Notes: generated by a model not told the origin, from the sequence alone. A DNA stretch of 53,858 bases from Methanobacteriota archaeon (GCA_011524855.1 WTJK01000040.1:7641-61498); one strand, 5' to 3'. Positions 15,886-25,805 are shown, counted from the stretch's first letter. Made by a program: numbers and translations.

Positions 15886-16941
15886 ATGACCTACTTTGCC
15901 ACGGTCTTCACGCCGGCGGAGTGGGTGGTGGCGTTGTTGTGGGCCGCAGCGGTCGTAGGCCCGCTGGTTTACGCCTACCGGACCTCGACCTCGGTGGCGA
16001 TGGGGGTGACCGTCAGCGTTCTGTTGGGTTCCGTGGTGCAGGTGTTCTGGGGCATGTTGTATCAGTGGGGCACGGTGGACGTGTGGGTGTGGTACGACGC
16101 CGTGTTGGTGCCAAGCCGTGCGTTTGACCCGGCGTTTCTCCACACCTTGGTGACTGCAGGGTTCCTTCACGCCCAGAACGATCTGATGCACGTGCTGGGG
16201 AACGTCATCATTCTGGCATTGGTTGGTGTGCCGCTCGAACAGCGCTTGGGCCGAAGTCGGTTCACCGTCGTGTACGTCGTGGGTCTCCTCGGGGGTTCCA
16301 TCACGTGGGCCATCTTCAACAGCGGCTCAAACATCCCAGCGCTCGGTGCTTCGGGCGCAGCGTTTGGTCTCTTGGGCGCCTACCTCTCGGGTTGGCCCAA
16401 GGACGAAATTCCGTTTCCTCTCATCTTGATTCGACCGTGGCCCGTGGTCTTCATTGCACTGCTGTATTTTGGTCTCGAACTGGTGCGAGCCCTCTCGGTC
16501 ATGGACAGCGGCGTGTCCAGCGGCGTCGGCCACATGGCGCACATTGGCGGCTTCGTTGCGGCCTACGCTTGCCTGCCCTGGGTGGCGAAAGGCGGGCCGT
16601 ACGAGCTTGGCGTGGTGGACGGAGGGCCGATGCAACAAAGCGCCGTTGCCCAACGGTTGCAGCAGGTCAAATCGAACATGACCGACCTCCACTCCGAGGA
16701 GGACCCATGGACCGCTCGAGGCATCGCCGTGCCCAAACCGGTCCGGGCGCCACTGCGCAACCTGCTCGATGGCGGAGATGAGCCCGATACACGCCTCGCC
16801 TGGATGGAACACTTGGCCAACGTCGCTGCCTGCCCAGAGTGCGAAGCGCCACTGGGTGTGGTTGAACGTCGCTCGGGCCCTCACCTGCAGTGTTCTGCGG
16901 ACCGCAGTCATGTGGAATGGCCTTCTTCCGACCGCAACTGA
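15886..16941 (+). CDS. Rhomboid-family intramembrane serine protease with C-terminal zinc finger
   Basis: 351 aa. Six or so hydrophobic segments form a rhomboid core: HVLGN (oxyanion His/Asn, residues ~102-106), GASGAAFGLLG with nucleophile S156, and HMAHIGGFVAAY with catalytic H219. The Ser-His dyad and the G-x-S-G context are intact, so it should be active on transmembrane substrates. Residues ~240-351 form a cytosolic tail ending in CPECEAPLGVVE...LQCSADRSH, a zinc-ribbon-like module not typical of simple rhomboids. The start could also be 15862. It is 76 bp upstream of a giant membrane-anchored subtilase on the same strand, a plausible substrate or partner (inference). Confidence 0.88.
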   Translation: MTYFATVFTPAEWVVALLWAAAVVGPLVYAYRTSTSVAMGVTVSVLLGSVVQVFWGMLYQWGTVDVWVWYDAVLVPSRAFDPAFLHTLVTAGFLHAQNDLMHVLGNVIILALVGVPLEQRLGRSRFTVVYVVGLLGGSITWAIFNSGSNIPALGASGAAFGLLGAYLSGWPKDEIPFPLILIRPWPVVFIALLYFGLELVRALSVMDSGVSSGVGHMAHIGGFVAAYACLPWVAKGGPYELGVVDGGPMQQSAVAQRLQQVKSNMTDLHSEEDPWTARGIAVPKPVRAPLRNLLDGGDEPDTRLAWMEHLANVAACPECEAPLGVVERRSGPHLQCSADRSHVEWPSSDRN

Positions 16942-17017
16942 ACCCCTTCCCTGCGACGGTTTGAGTGGATAGGCTCAAAGGTGGGCCGGTGTTGCTTCTT
17001 GGTGGGAGGCGGAACGC

Positions 17018-20000
17018 ATGCATGTTGAATCAAAATCAGCAACCCGCCGCGGTGCGTGGTTGCTCGTTCTGGTGTTCCTTGTTGCCGATGTCAGCGGGCT
17101 GGCGTTGGCGGACCGAGACGCCTCCCCTGTTGCCACCACGCATGCACCACCGATTCTGGTGGACGGGTTGCCGCCGTTGATGTGCGGCGAGGAACTCTGC
17201 GAACGGCCCACTCGAATGATCGACATTGGCGCCCGTCACACCGAAGAGCCGTTCCAATGGTGGCTAAGCTACGGTCCTGACCTGGACTGGAACGGCATGG
17301 ATGACCGGCTCCAGCGCGTGCTGGCCGGGGCTGAATCGGACTCCCCCACCGCCATCACCGGCCCAGACGGCCGTGCAACGGTTGCCATCGTCGTCGATTA
17401 TGCTTGGTATCCCAATGCCGATGACGTCGCCGGCTTGGTGGACGTTCTCACTGCCCACGGATGGGTGGGTGAGGACGGCGGCGCCTGGTTCCAAACCATG
17501 GATTCCCTCAACGCCGTGGTGGTCGACAAAGTCCCGGTCAGCGCACTGATGGACATCTATCACCTCGAAGGCGTGGTGGTTGTGGAACAACAAAACGTCA
17601 TGGTGCCGTTCAACGGCGTGGCCTCGCAAGCTGCACGTGCCATGCCATCGGACGTGTACGCTGCCAGCACTTACGAACGCGGTTACTACGGTGAGGGCGT
17701 TGTCATTGCTGTGCTCGACACGGGGGTTGACAACGAACACCGTTCCCTCAACGATTTCGACGATATCGACGACGACCCGGACAGCGATGCAACCAGTTAC
17801 AACGACCAAAAGTGGGTGGCCGGTTACGACGCCACCTCCTCGGCTTCAAACCCCGACGGCACCACCGACCCTGACGACGGGCAAGGCCACGGCACGCACG
17901 TGGCGGCCACGGCCCTTGGGACGGGCGGTGCTCAGCGCGTTCACACCGGGTCGGGCATGGGCGCCTATCTTGTCGACATCAAGGTCCTCACCGATGCCGG
18001 GGGTACCAATTCCCAGTATTCACTCAACGGCATCCAGTGGATGATCAACAACGTCAACACCGATTGGGGAAACAACGAGTCCAGTCGAGGCATCCAGGTC
18101 GCCTCAATGTCGTTTGGCTCCCTCGCGAGCCCACTCAACCCCGGTGACGAAGGGGACAACGGCTCGGGAGCTGAAGCCCGTTTGGTCAACGACGCCACAA
18201 CCGCTGGCATTGCCTGTGTGGTGGCGATGGGCAACGACGGAAGCCGCCGCGTCCCGTCCCCGGCCAGCGCTGATTCATCCATCGCCGTTGGTGCTGCTGA
18301 CGACCGAAACACCGTGAACCGGACCAACGATGTCGTGGCGGATTATTCGAACTACGGGCCACGGTTGGACGACGGCGACGACGATGAATGGGACGAACTC
18401 AAGCCGGACGTGACCGCTTTTGGTAGCGGCATCATGTCCGCTTCTGCGGCAACCGGTCCTTCGTTGCCTGGCCAACCCGAGCGTCCGCTGGCCGACAACG
18501 ATTACGAAAACAAAGACGGGACCAGCATGGCGACACCGGTGGTGTCGGGCATCGTGGCCGTTCTCCTGCAGGCTGATGACTCGCTCGAACCGTTGGAAAT
18601 TCGAGACATTCTGCGCAACTCCTCTGAGCAACGCGGGTCGGCCACGGAGCCCGGCATCTCCGACCGTTGGAACGACCAATGGGGCTTCGGTCTCGTGGAC
18701 GCTTCTTGTGCCCTTGACCGAGTCCTCGACCGTGTCTGCACGCCGTTGGAGGACAACGGCGACATCGTGATTGACCCCCCTCCCGGTGACGATGATTTCG
18801 GTTACGATGTGAGCATCTCTTCGCTGACCAACGGCACGCTGGTGCTGGCGGGGGATCAACTGACTGTCCAGGGCACCACCGACATCACGGAGCACAACTA
18901 CGAGGAGGTTCAGATCAAGATCGAACAAGTGCTCGATGGAGGCACGTCGAACATCCTCATGGACTGGTCCAACAGCGGTGGGTCGGTGGAGCAGTGGTAC
19001 CTCGACATCACGGTGGACGATGATTGGGCCGTGCTTGACGAGCAATATTCCTTGGTCATGGTTCGAGGCGTCACCGGGATGGGCGAGACGTCCAGCATCG
19101 ATCTTCGGGTGATTCACATCTCCCAACTCTCAGCAAGCATCGTTTCGCCACCGCTGGGCACCGCTTTGGTGGGCAGCGTGACCTTTGAGGGGACGGCCAT
19201 CGGTTCGGAACCCGACCGGCTTGAGTACAAAATTGACAACGGCGAATGGATGGCTGGTGACACGCTTGACCCGGACGTAAGCGGGGAGCAGGCGTGGTCG
19301 TTCAGCTGGGATTCCACTGCGGTGGACGACGGCAACCACCGCATCAGTGTGCGCATGGTCAACCTCAGCGGTGATGCGAGCGACATCGTTCGACGCAGCT
19401 ACGAAGTCGACAACCTTCCCGCCGCACCGAATTTCGCCTTCACGGGCAACGTCGAGGTGCTCGAAGGCGGGGTGGGTGTGAACAACGCCGTGGCAGGGAC
19501 GGTGCTTCAAATCCGATTCGAAGTGCGCAACATTGGCGACCTGGATGCTGGTGAAGTCTTCCTGCGGGTCAGCGGGCCAGGCGATGTGTCACCCACCTTC
19601 CCCTCGGAAGGCAAGTTGTCGGAATTGGAGCAGGGTGAAACGGTGCGAGCCAATCTCTACTGGTGGGCCACGGAGGCAGGCACGCATGAGGTCACCCTGG
19701 CCGTGGATCCCAATCGACAGTACGACGATCCCGACACCACCGACAACACGTACTCGTTCACGTTCACCGTCGATGAGCGTCCGGTCGAACCGATGCTCCG
19801 CTTTTTGCCCGGGGCTGCGCGAGCCGATCCCAGCATTCCCCAGCCCGGTGCCCCGTTCAACATCGTGCTGCGGTTGGACAACCTCGGTCAGTCCCCAGCA
19901 AGCAACCTCAACATCGGTCTTGAGCGCTGGGTCGAGGGCATTGGCTGGTACCGCATCGATGACAAAACCGTGACAAGCATCCAAGGGTCGCAAACGTCCT

Positions 20001-21925
20001 CGGGATACCAATTCATTCGTTTTGCTGATGTCAGCAACGAGACGGGGGCGGTGTCCTACCGTGCTGTTCTGAGCGGCTCAGGCGTGGAATTGGCTCACAG
20101 CGAAGCCCGGTTCAACGTCACCGTCGCCGAGTATCAGGTCGGCTCCAACATCAACGTCCCGCTGGGGTCGAGCGAGACCGTGGTCGATTGGGTTGGCGTT
20201 GATGGTGGCGGTCTGCTGTTCACCACGCGAGATGGAAGCCTCTACGCCCGAACCGTGAGCAACCAACTGGCGGTGCTTGGGGAAACCATGGTGGAAGAAG
20301 GTTGGGGTGGAGAACTCGCCACGTTGCAACGTGACGACGGTTTGGTGCACATGGCGTGGACTCGCCGTGCGCTGAGCCCTGAGGGGTACTACCTGACCGA
20401 CATCGCCATGGCGTCCATCACGGCCTCCGGCAAGACCACGCCCAAGCACTATCACATGACCCCGCTGAAACTTTCCGAGGGCGCCTACTTCGGATTCGCC
20501 ATGGACGAGCACGACGGGACGGTCGTGCTGACGGGGTATCATCGGGACAAAGCCACCGGCGGATCGTGGCAAGACATCACCTCCATTTTCGTCCTCTCCT
20601 CTTCCACGCCCGATCGCGGTTCTTCTTGGGGCAACGCCCTCACGGTGCTCAGCGACATTGACATTCGTTCCGACGATGCGCAGCCATTGGCGGTAGCGTT
20701 TGGTGAAGAACACCTCCACGTGCTCTACCAGGAGTACCGTTCGGACGTGACCGGCATCGAGCGTGTGGGCCTGATGTACACCCACGGGTCCTTTGCAGAG
20801 GCGTCATGGAGTTTCCAATCCTCGGTGGGTGACGACGCTTCCAACCCTGTGTTGTCGGTGAACGTGGTGGACGGGGAGGACCGCTTGTTCGCCGCATGGA
20901 TCGAAGGGGCCGGTAAAACGGCTGTTGTTCAAACCGTCAACACCAACGCCGTCTGGTCTGCGGATTCTCCCAACGGACTGGCCTCCCCGGGTGTGGAACG
21001 CCTCGCTGTCATGTCAACGGAAGACGGCACCTACCTGTTCCACGATGAGATGACGCCCAACGGCCCGGTAACTCGGTTGGGGATGGTGATGGACCACGAC
21101 GGGATGGCCATCAACGGCATGTCCAACTTCGTCGCCCCAGAGCGCCTCATCAAGGCTGCTTTGCTTGACCAGGATGTGGTGGTGCTGACCCTTTCTGCAA
21201 CGGGGACCGAGGCCCTGACCAAACTCGCCGCCATCGACTCGGACGGGGATGACACCGGTGCAGAGGGATGGTTGGACAGCATCATTCGCTACCTGCCGGT
21301 GTCATCGCAAGACCAAGCGGTGACACTGTTGGGTGTCAGCGGTGTTGGTCTGTTCATGTTCCTTGTCCTTGTGTCCGTCCTTGTTCGGCGGTCCCGGCGG
21401 GACGAAGAAGCGTTGCTCTCGTCGATGGAGCAAGGCGACGGCGACGGCGTCGAGCTGATGATTCAACCCGAGGTCGATCAAGGACCCTTGCTCACCGTCG
21501 AGGACGAGGGCGAGGAGGCTCTTGTGATTCATGCAACCGTGGACGAGGAGTCGGACGAAGAGATCAGTCTCGCCGAGACGCTGGAACAAAAGGTCGAGGA
21601 GGGTGAAGGCAACGCTCGACTTGAACGCCGGATGCGCCGAAAACAACAACGTGAGATGAAAGAACACTTGGACGCCGCCATGGGTCACCTTCCAGGGCCG
21701 ACCGGTCCAGCCGAAGGGGCAGCGCTGCCCCTTCCTGTGCTGCCCTTGCCGGTTGACCTGCCGCCGCCGGGTCAACTCCCACTCCCCACCCCGGGCGGCA
21801 TCGCTCCGCTGCCAGAACTCAAGCGTCAAGCCACCTGCCCTCAATGCAAAGCGACCTTTGGCGTTAAGGACTTGATGCTACGCAGGTTGCCATGTCCGGT
21901 GTGCAGCACGGAAATCGTTCTTTGA
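17018..21925 (+). CDS. Giant membrane-anchored subtilisin-like protease (S8) with cytosolic zinc ribbon
   Basis: 1635 aa. A signal peptide (~1-32) precedes a propeptide-like region. The S8 catalytic domain (~220-565) has D234 in AVLDTGVD, H291 in GHGTHVA, oxyanion N406 in AMGNDG and S503 in GTSMATP, all intact. Long beta-sandwich modules follow: Ig-like segments and at least two CARDB-like units around residues 805-1030, then a propeller-like region with repeated H/W motifs. A single TM helix (~1436-1456) precedes a cytosolic tail rich in Glu/Asp, then a Pro-rich stretch, ending in a zinc ribbon (CPQCKATFGVKDLML...LPCPVC, ~1607-1630). GGGAGGCGG lies 8-9 nt before the ATG. It probably degrades extracellular protein at the cell surface; the cytosolic ribbon could bind an intracellular partner (inference). 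glmS starts 10 nt after the stop. Confidence 0.92.
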   Translation: MHVESKSATRRGAWLLVLVFLVADVSGLALADRDASPVATTHAPPILVDGLPPLMCGEELCERPTRMIDIGARHTEEPFQWWLSYGPDLDWNGMDDRLQRVLAGAESDSPTAITGPDGRATVAIVVDYAWYPNADDVAGLVDVLTAHGWVGEDGGAWFQTMDSLNAVVVDKVPVSALMDIYHLEGVVVVEQQNVMVPFNGVASQAARAMPSDVYAASTYERGYYGEGVVIAVLDTGVDNEHRSLNDFDDIDDDPDSDATSYNDQKWVAGYDATSSASNPDGTTDPDDGQGHGTHVAATALGTGGAQRVHTGSGMGAYLVDIKVLTDAGGTNSQYSLNGIQWMINNVNTDWGNNESSRGIQVASMSFGSLASPLNPGDEGDNGSGAEARLVNDATTAGIACVVAMGNDGSRRVPSPASADSSIAVGAADDRNTVNRTNDVVADYSNYGPRLDDGDDDEWDELKPDVTAFGSGIMSASAATGPSLPGQPERPLADNDYENKDGTSMATPVVSGIVAVLLQADDSLEPLEIRDILRNSSEQRGSATEPGISDRWNDQWGFGLVDASCALDRVLDRVCTPLEDNGDIVIDPPPGDDDFGYDVSISSLTNGTLVLAGDQLTVQGTTDITEHNYEEVQIKIEQVLDGGTSNILMDWSNSGGSVEQWYLDITVDDDWAVLDEQYSLVMVRGVTGMGETSSIDLRVIHISQLSASIVSPPLGTALVGSVTFEGTAIGSEPDRLEYKIDNGEWMAGDTLDPDVSGEQAWSFSWDSTAVDDGNHRISVRMVNLSGDASDIVRRSYEVDNLPAAPNFAFTGNVEVLEGGVGVNNAVAGTVLQIRFEVRNIGDLDAGEVFLRVSGPGDVSPTFPSEGKLSELEQGETVRANLYWWATEAGTHEVTLAVDPNRQYDDPDTTDNTYSFTFTVDERPVEPMLRFLPGAARADPSIPQPGAPFNIVLRLDNLGQSPASNLNIGLERWVEGIGWYRIDDKTVTSIQGSQTSSGYQFIRFADVSNETGAVSYRAVLSGSGVELAHSEARFNVTVAEYQVGSNINVPLGSSETVVDWVGVDGGGLLFTTRDGSLYARTVSNQLAVLGETMVEEGWGGELATLQRDDGLVHMAWTRRALSPEGYYLTDIAMASITASGKTTPKHYHMTPLKLSEGAYFGFAMDEHDGTVVLTGYHRDKATGGSWQDITSIFVLSSSTPDRGSSWGNALTVLSDIDIRSDDAQPLAVAFGEEHLHVLYQEYRSDVTGIERVGLMYTHGSFAEASWSFQSSVGDDASNPVLSVNVVDGEDRLFAAWIEGAGKTAVVQTVNTNAVWSADSPNGLASPGVERLAVMSTEDGTYLFHDEMTPNGPVTRLGMVMDHDGMAINGMSNFVAPERLIKAALLDQDVVVLTLSATGTEALTKLAAIDSDGDDTGAEGWLDSIIRYLPVSSQDQAVTLLGVSGVGLFMFLVLVSVLVRRSRRDEEALLSSMEQGDGDGVELMIQPEVDQGPLLTVEDEGEEALVIHATVDEESDEEISLAETLEQKVEEGEGNARLERRMRRKQQREMKEHLDAAMGHLPGPTGPAEGAALPLPVLPLPVDLPPPGQLPLPTPGGIAPLPELKRQATCPQCKATFGVKDLMLRRLPCPVCSTEIVL

Positions 21926-21934
21926 GGGGTCAAG

Positions 21935-23758
21935 ATGTGTGGAATTTTTGCATACCACGGCCAGCAACAGGCCCTGCCGCTTCTGGTGGAGGGTCTGCGT
22001 CGATTGGAATACCGCGGGTACGACTCCACGGGTGTCGCCCTTGCCAACGGCAACGAAGTCGTGCGATTTCGTACGGTGGGCAAGGTCGGTAACCTGCACA
22101 CGGTCCTCCCTTCCGACCACCCGGCGACCAAGGGCATCGCTCACACCCGGTGGGCGACGCACGGCGGTGTGACCGAGGCCAACACCCACCCGCATGCTTC
22201 CTTTGACGGAGAAGTGCAACTGGTCCATAACGGAATCATCGAAAATTTCCGTCAACTAAAGGCTCAACTGAGCGCTGCGGGCATCACATGCACCAGCGAA
22301 ACGGATTCCGAAGTGCTCGCTCACCATGTGGCCCTGGGCCTCAAGGAAGGCCGATCCCCTGAGGAAGCCGTAGCGGCGGTGCTGAACAAAGCGCGTGGGA
22401 CGTGGGGCCTGTGCGTCATGTTCAACGCTCACGACGCCTTGGTGTGTGCCCGTCACGGTTCACCCCTCATCATCGGAAAGGGCGACGGGGAGATGTTTGT
22501 GTCCAGCGACCCTCACCCACTCGCTTCGCACACCAACCGCGTGATTTACCTTGAGGACGGCGACTTGGCCACGATCACCTCCGACGGTGTGCGGGTGTCT
22601 CGGCTCGGTGGTCAAGAGGTTGAGGCCAATGTTACTGTGCTGGACAACGATTGGGGTGAATCCGAATTGGGCGATTCGCCTCATTTCATGCACAAGGAAA
22701 TCCACGAACAACCCGACGCCCTGCGTCACTGCATCGCTGGTCGTGTGGAACGCACCTTGGGCAAAGGACACCTCGGTGGCATGAAGCTCACCCACGAAAC
22801 CATCGTCCAAACGCCCCATGTCAAGTTGCTGGGTTGCGGCACCTCGTTTCACGCCGCCGAAATCGGTCAAATGTTGATCGAAAACATGGCGCGAATTCCC
22901 TCCGTGGCTCACATTTCAAGCGAGTACCGAAGCAACGAACCGGTCATCAATCCCAAGGCTCTCCATCTGGCAATTTCGCAATCGGGTGAAACCGCCGACA
23001 CCATCGCTGCCATCAAAGAAATTCACTTGAAAGGCGGGCAAGCCTTTGGCGTGGTCAACGTGGTGGGGTCCACCATCGCTCGGCTGTGCGGGCAAGGTGT
23101 GTACATTCACTCTGGTCCGGAGCAGTCCGTCGCCTCCACCAAGGCGTTTACGAACATGGTGGCGGCGTTGACGATTTTTGCCACCCAACTGGGGCGAACC
23201 GGCAACCTGTCTCGAAACGAAGGGCGTGCCATCATGGAGGGTCTGCAACAGGCACCGCACCTCATGGAAGCCTACTTCGACAACCCGGGTCCCATCGACG
23301 AAGCCGTCGACTTGCTCTGCAACGCAAAATCGGTGCTGTTTTTGGGCCGTGGACTCTCTGCCCCCGTCGCGAAGGAAGGTGCATTGAAACTCATGGAAAT
23401 TGCTTACATCCCGTGCTTGGCGTATCCGGCGGGAGAAATGAAGCACGGACCCATTGCCCTGCTGGAAGAGGGGAGTCCAGTGGTGGTCATTGCTCCCAAC
23501 GACCACGTGAAAGCAAAGACGTTGTCGGCCATCCACGAATGCCGGGCTCGAGGTGCGCGAATCATTTTGATTCATGAAAAAGGCGATGTTATTGCGGAAG
23601 AAGGTGATGTGAGCATCGCCGTCCCGGCGATTCATCCGTTGTTGACGCCCTTGCTGACGGTCGTGCCGCTTCAACTGATGGCGTACCGAGCCGCTGTGAA
23701 GTTGGGTCGCGATGTTGACCGACCCCGAAACCTTGCGAAATCCGTGACCGTTGAGTGA
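21935..23758 (+). CDS. glmS: Glutamine-fructose-6-phosphate aminotransferase
   Basis: 607 aa, the usual GlmS length. It makes glucosamine-6-P from fructose-6-P and glutamine. The N-terminal class II glutamine amidotransferase starts MCGIFAYHG with the nucleophile Cys2 and contains RRLEYRGYDSTG and HTRWATHG. The C-terminal half has two SIS domains: GCGTSFHAA, SQSGETADT, and LGRGLSAPVAKEGALKLMEI, ending in the conserved C-terminal DRPRNLAKSVTVE. The start is fixed, because Cys2 must follow Met. It is 10 nt after the subtilase stop, so probably co-transcribed. It supplies amino sugars for surface glycans. Confidence 0.97.
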   Translation: MCGIFAYHGQQQALPLLVEGLRRLEYRGYDSTGVALANGNEVVRFRTVGKVGNLHTVLPSDHPATKGIAHTRWATHGGVTEANTHPHASFDGEVQLVHNGIIENFRQLKAQLSAAGITCTSETDSEVLAHHVALGLKEGRSPEEAVAAVLNKARGTWGLCVMFNAHDALVCARHGSPLIIGKGDGEMFVSSDPHPLASHTNRVIYLEDGDLATITSDGVRVSRLGGQEVEANVTVLDNDWGESELGDSPHFMHKEIHEQPDALRHCIAGRVERTLGKGHLGGMKLTHETIVQTPHVKLLGCGTSFHAAEIGQMLIENMARIPSVAHISSEYRSNEPVINPKALHLAISQSGETADTIAAIKEIHLKGGQAFGVVNVVGSTIARLCGQGVYIHSGPEQSVASTKAFTNMVAALTIFATQLGRTGNLSRNEGRAIMEGLQQAPHLMEAYFDNPGPIDEAVDLLCNAKSVLFLGRGLSAPVAKEGALKLMEIAYIPCLAYPAGEMKHGPIALLEEGSPVVVIAPNDHVKAKTLSAIHECRARGARIILIHEKGDVIAEEGDVSIAVPAIHPLLTPLLTVVPLQLMAYRAAVKLGRDVDRPRNLAKSVTVE

Positions 23759-23844
23759 ACGCTACGGTCGTCATCAGCGGTTCATGAAACCCAACTTGGC
23801 AGAGAAGTGGGTAGCACCTGTGGAAGCGCCGCTGTCGGGCGGTG

Positions 23845-24564
23845 TCAGAGGACGCTGAAACGCTGTTCTTCCTCTTTCCAGTTGAACGGCTTGTAACCGA
23901 GCATGTGACGCGTGTGACGCATCTTGATGATTCCAATTTTCCTTTGCACATCGTCGTTTGAGCGCTCCATCACCAAATGAACCACGCTATCGGAGAGGTA
24001 GTCTTCAACGCCGTATTCGCCAAACTGTTTGTGGTCTTCGCCCGTCATTTCACAGATGAAAAACGACGTGAGTTCCAAACGGCGAACGGCTTCAAAGAGG
24101 CGGAAGATCTCGTCTCGCGGGTTGTCCATTTTCGTCAAGGTGAAGAACGCTCCCAACGAATCGAACACCAAGATTTCGAAACCGATGGATTGCCGGTAGG
24201 AGGTCAGTTGCTTGATGAGTTGGCCCATCCAATCCACGCGGTTGTTCATGCCTTGCTCGTCCAACTGGACGCGAAGGTCCGAGAGGTCGATGATGGCAAT
24301 GCGGTTGCGGACGCGTGGGTCGTCGACGTTCATGCCCATGTTGGCCATGTGGGAGCGGAGCGACTCCTTCCCTTGTTCAAGCGTGACATAGATGCCACTG
24401 GTTTCACCGTAGAGCACTGCGTTGTAGAGCATGGAGAAGGTCAGGCTGGATTTCATGGCTCCGGAGGCACCGGCCACGATAGCGATGTGACCTTGCGGAA
24501 TCCCCCCTTCCATGTTTTCATCCAGGCCCTCAATGTGTGTAGGAATGCGTTCAATCGTCACCAT
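23845..24564 (-). CDS. KaiC/RAD55-like RecA-superfamily ATPase with altered P-loop
   Basis: 239 aa, a single KaiC-like domain. It begins RIPTHIEGLDENMEGGIPQGHIAIVAG, the standard KaiC/RAD55 lead-in. The Walker A is GASGAMKSS (32-40): the Gly that normally precedes the Lys is Met. The Walker B strand is FEILVFDSLG, and the C-terminal EDYLSDSVVHL with KMRHTRHMLGYKPF is typical of KaiC-type proteins. Lys38 and Ser39 remain, so nucleotide binding may persist. Such archaeal KaiC-like proteins act in signalling, taxis or DNA repair; the exact role is unknown. It is convergent with glmS (86 bp gap). Confidence 0.85.
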   Translation of the reverse strand: MVTIERIPTHIEGLDENMEGGIPQGHIAIVAGASGAMKSSLTFSMLYNAVLYGETSGIYVTLEQGKESLRSHMANMGMNVDDPRVRNRIAIIDLSDLRVQLDEQGMNNRVDWMGQLIKQLTSYRQSIGFEILVFDSLGAFFTLTKMDNPRDEIFRLFEAVRRLELTSFFICEMTGEDHKQFGEYGVEDYLSDSVVHLVMERSNDDVQRKIGIIKMRHTRHMLGYKPFNWKEEEQRFSVL

Positions 24565-24659
24565 GGGGTTCCCTCGCTCCCCGGTGTTCGTCCCAATTCT
24601 TCAACCTCTCCCCTTGGCAGAATGAGAACGACCATGAGCAGTCCATGTTTCGGTGGAAC

Positions 24660-25244
24660 ATGCGCATCCATTTGGCATCCAACTCGCCTCGACGAATGGC
24701 CGTGCTCACGGAGCGTTACGACGAGGTTGTTCAACATGGATTGGAGGAGGTTGACGAAACGCCTCCTCCTGGAACAGTTGGCCACCAAGTGTTGACGATT
24801 TGCCAACGCAAAGCGGATGCCGTTCTGGCTTCCGACCCTTCAACGGCGATTGTCGTAGCAGACACCATGATTGCCGACCCGGATGATCTGTCGTTGAGCA
24901 TGGGGAAACCGAGGGATATGGCCCACGCTGCGACCATGCTTCACCGCCTCCAAGGACGGCACCATCAGGTGTGGACCGCCACCGGCGTGCGGGCCTTGGG
25001 TGAATGGCGTTTCTGGTGCGAATCGGCCACGGTGAAGTTCCCGTCATTTTCGGACGAGGTCATGGATCACCTGCTCCAAACGGAATCCTGGCGTGGCAAG
25101 GCAGGTGCTTACGATCTTCACGGTGAGATGGGTCAGCACGCAACCCTTGTGGACGGTGAGGCATGCACCGTGTTGGGTTTGGCCGCGTCGGCCCTCGAAT
25201 GGCTGGACGAGCTCACCGAGGCAACGGATCACATGAGCGGCTGA
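24660..25244 (+). CDS. Maf-family nucleotide pyrophosphatase
   Basis: 194 aa from the ATG at 24660 (another in-frame ATG is at 24645). It starts MRIHLASNSPRRMAVL, the Maf signature. It continues with VVADTM, the catalytic Asp segment, MGKPRD, and GKAGAYDLHGEMG, which matches the conserved GKAGAYxIQG stretch. Maf/YhdE proteins hydrolyse dTTP/UTP or modified nucleotides; the subfamily cannot be fixed here. The 3' end overlaps the convergent sepF gene by 16 bp. Confidence 0.9.
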   Translation: MRIHLASNSPRRMAVLTERYDEVVQHGLEEVDETPPPGTVGHQVLTICQRKADAVLASDPSTAIVVADTMIADPDDLSLSMGKPRDMAHAATMLHRLQGRHHQVWTATGVRALGEWRFWCESATVKFPSFSDEVMDHLLQTESWRGKAGAYDLHGEMGQHATLVDGEACTVLGLAASALEWLDELTEATDHMSG

Positions 25245-25795
25245 AGTCCCAGTCGGTGCTTCTGTGCATCCACCACCGTGCCCACGCCGGGCAGCATCAG
25301 AAGTTTGTCCTCAGCGTCGAGGGCGAAGGCGTTGATGCGTGCCTGATCGCATGCGAATTTCAGGTCACGACGGCATGCCATCTGATGGCTTTCCATGTGC
25401 ACCAATGGGCGGAGGTCAACGATGACGGTGTCCCCTTCCATCACGCGCTGGAGGATGGCGGCGGTGTGAATTCGCTTCATCTCGTCCGGTGCCACGTATC
25501 GCAGCGCTGTCGTTGCCAGTTGAGGAGGGCGCGTGACGTGAAGACCAAGGTCGTGGAACGGTTCCCCGTCGGGTGTGACGGGACCGTTCCAATTCTCTGG
25601 CACCGGCAACGGTTCAACGGGGGGTGTGCCATCCCCCACGCTGTCGATGGTCACCGGCGGCGATGGTGGGGTGGCGGGCGCACCATCGGTCAACGGCTCG
25701 GTCGGTGGGGCGGGGTTGGCTTGCGTTTGCGTGCGACGCTGGCCTCCTTTTGCTTCCGGGTCGGGGAGCCCAAAGAACTGCCACAAGTTGCCCAT
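25229..25795 (-). CDS. sepF: SepF-like cell division protein
   Basis: 188 aa. The N-terminus MGNLWQFFGLPDP is a short amphipathic stretch suited to membrane binding. Residues ~20-85 are Pro/Ala-rich and disordered. Residues ~95-185 resemble the SepF core: DEMKRIHTAAILQRVMEGDTVIVDLRPL, then RDLKFACDQARINAFALD and LLMLPGVGTVV, matching the dimeric alpha/beta domain that binds FtsZ. In archaea SepF is the FtsZ membrane anchor. The ATG at 25795 is chosen, since the open frame upstream lies within the next gene. It starts 10 nt after the stop of the giant PKD-type surface protein on the same strand, so the two may share an operon. The SepF call rests on pattern similarity only. Confidence 0.72.
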   Translation of the reverse strand: MGNLWQFFGLPDPEAKGGQRRTQTQANPAPPTEPLTDGAPATPPSPPVTIDSVGDGTPPVEPLPVPENWNGPVTPDGEPFHDLGLHVTRPPQLATTALRYVAPDEMKRIHTAAILQRVMEGDTVIVDLRPLVHMESHQMACRRDLKFACDQARINAFALDAEDKLLMLPGVGTVVDAQKHRLGLQPLM

Positions 25796-25805
25796 GCCCT
25801 TCACC

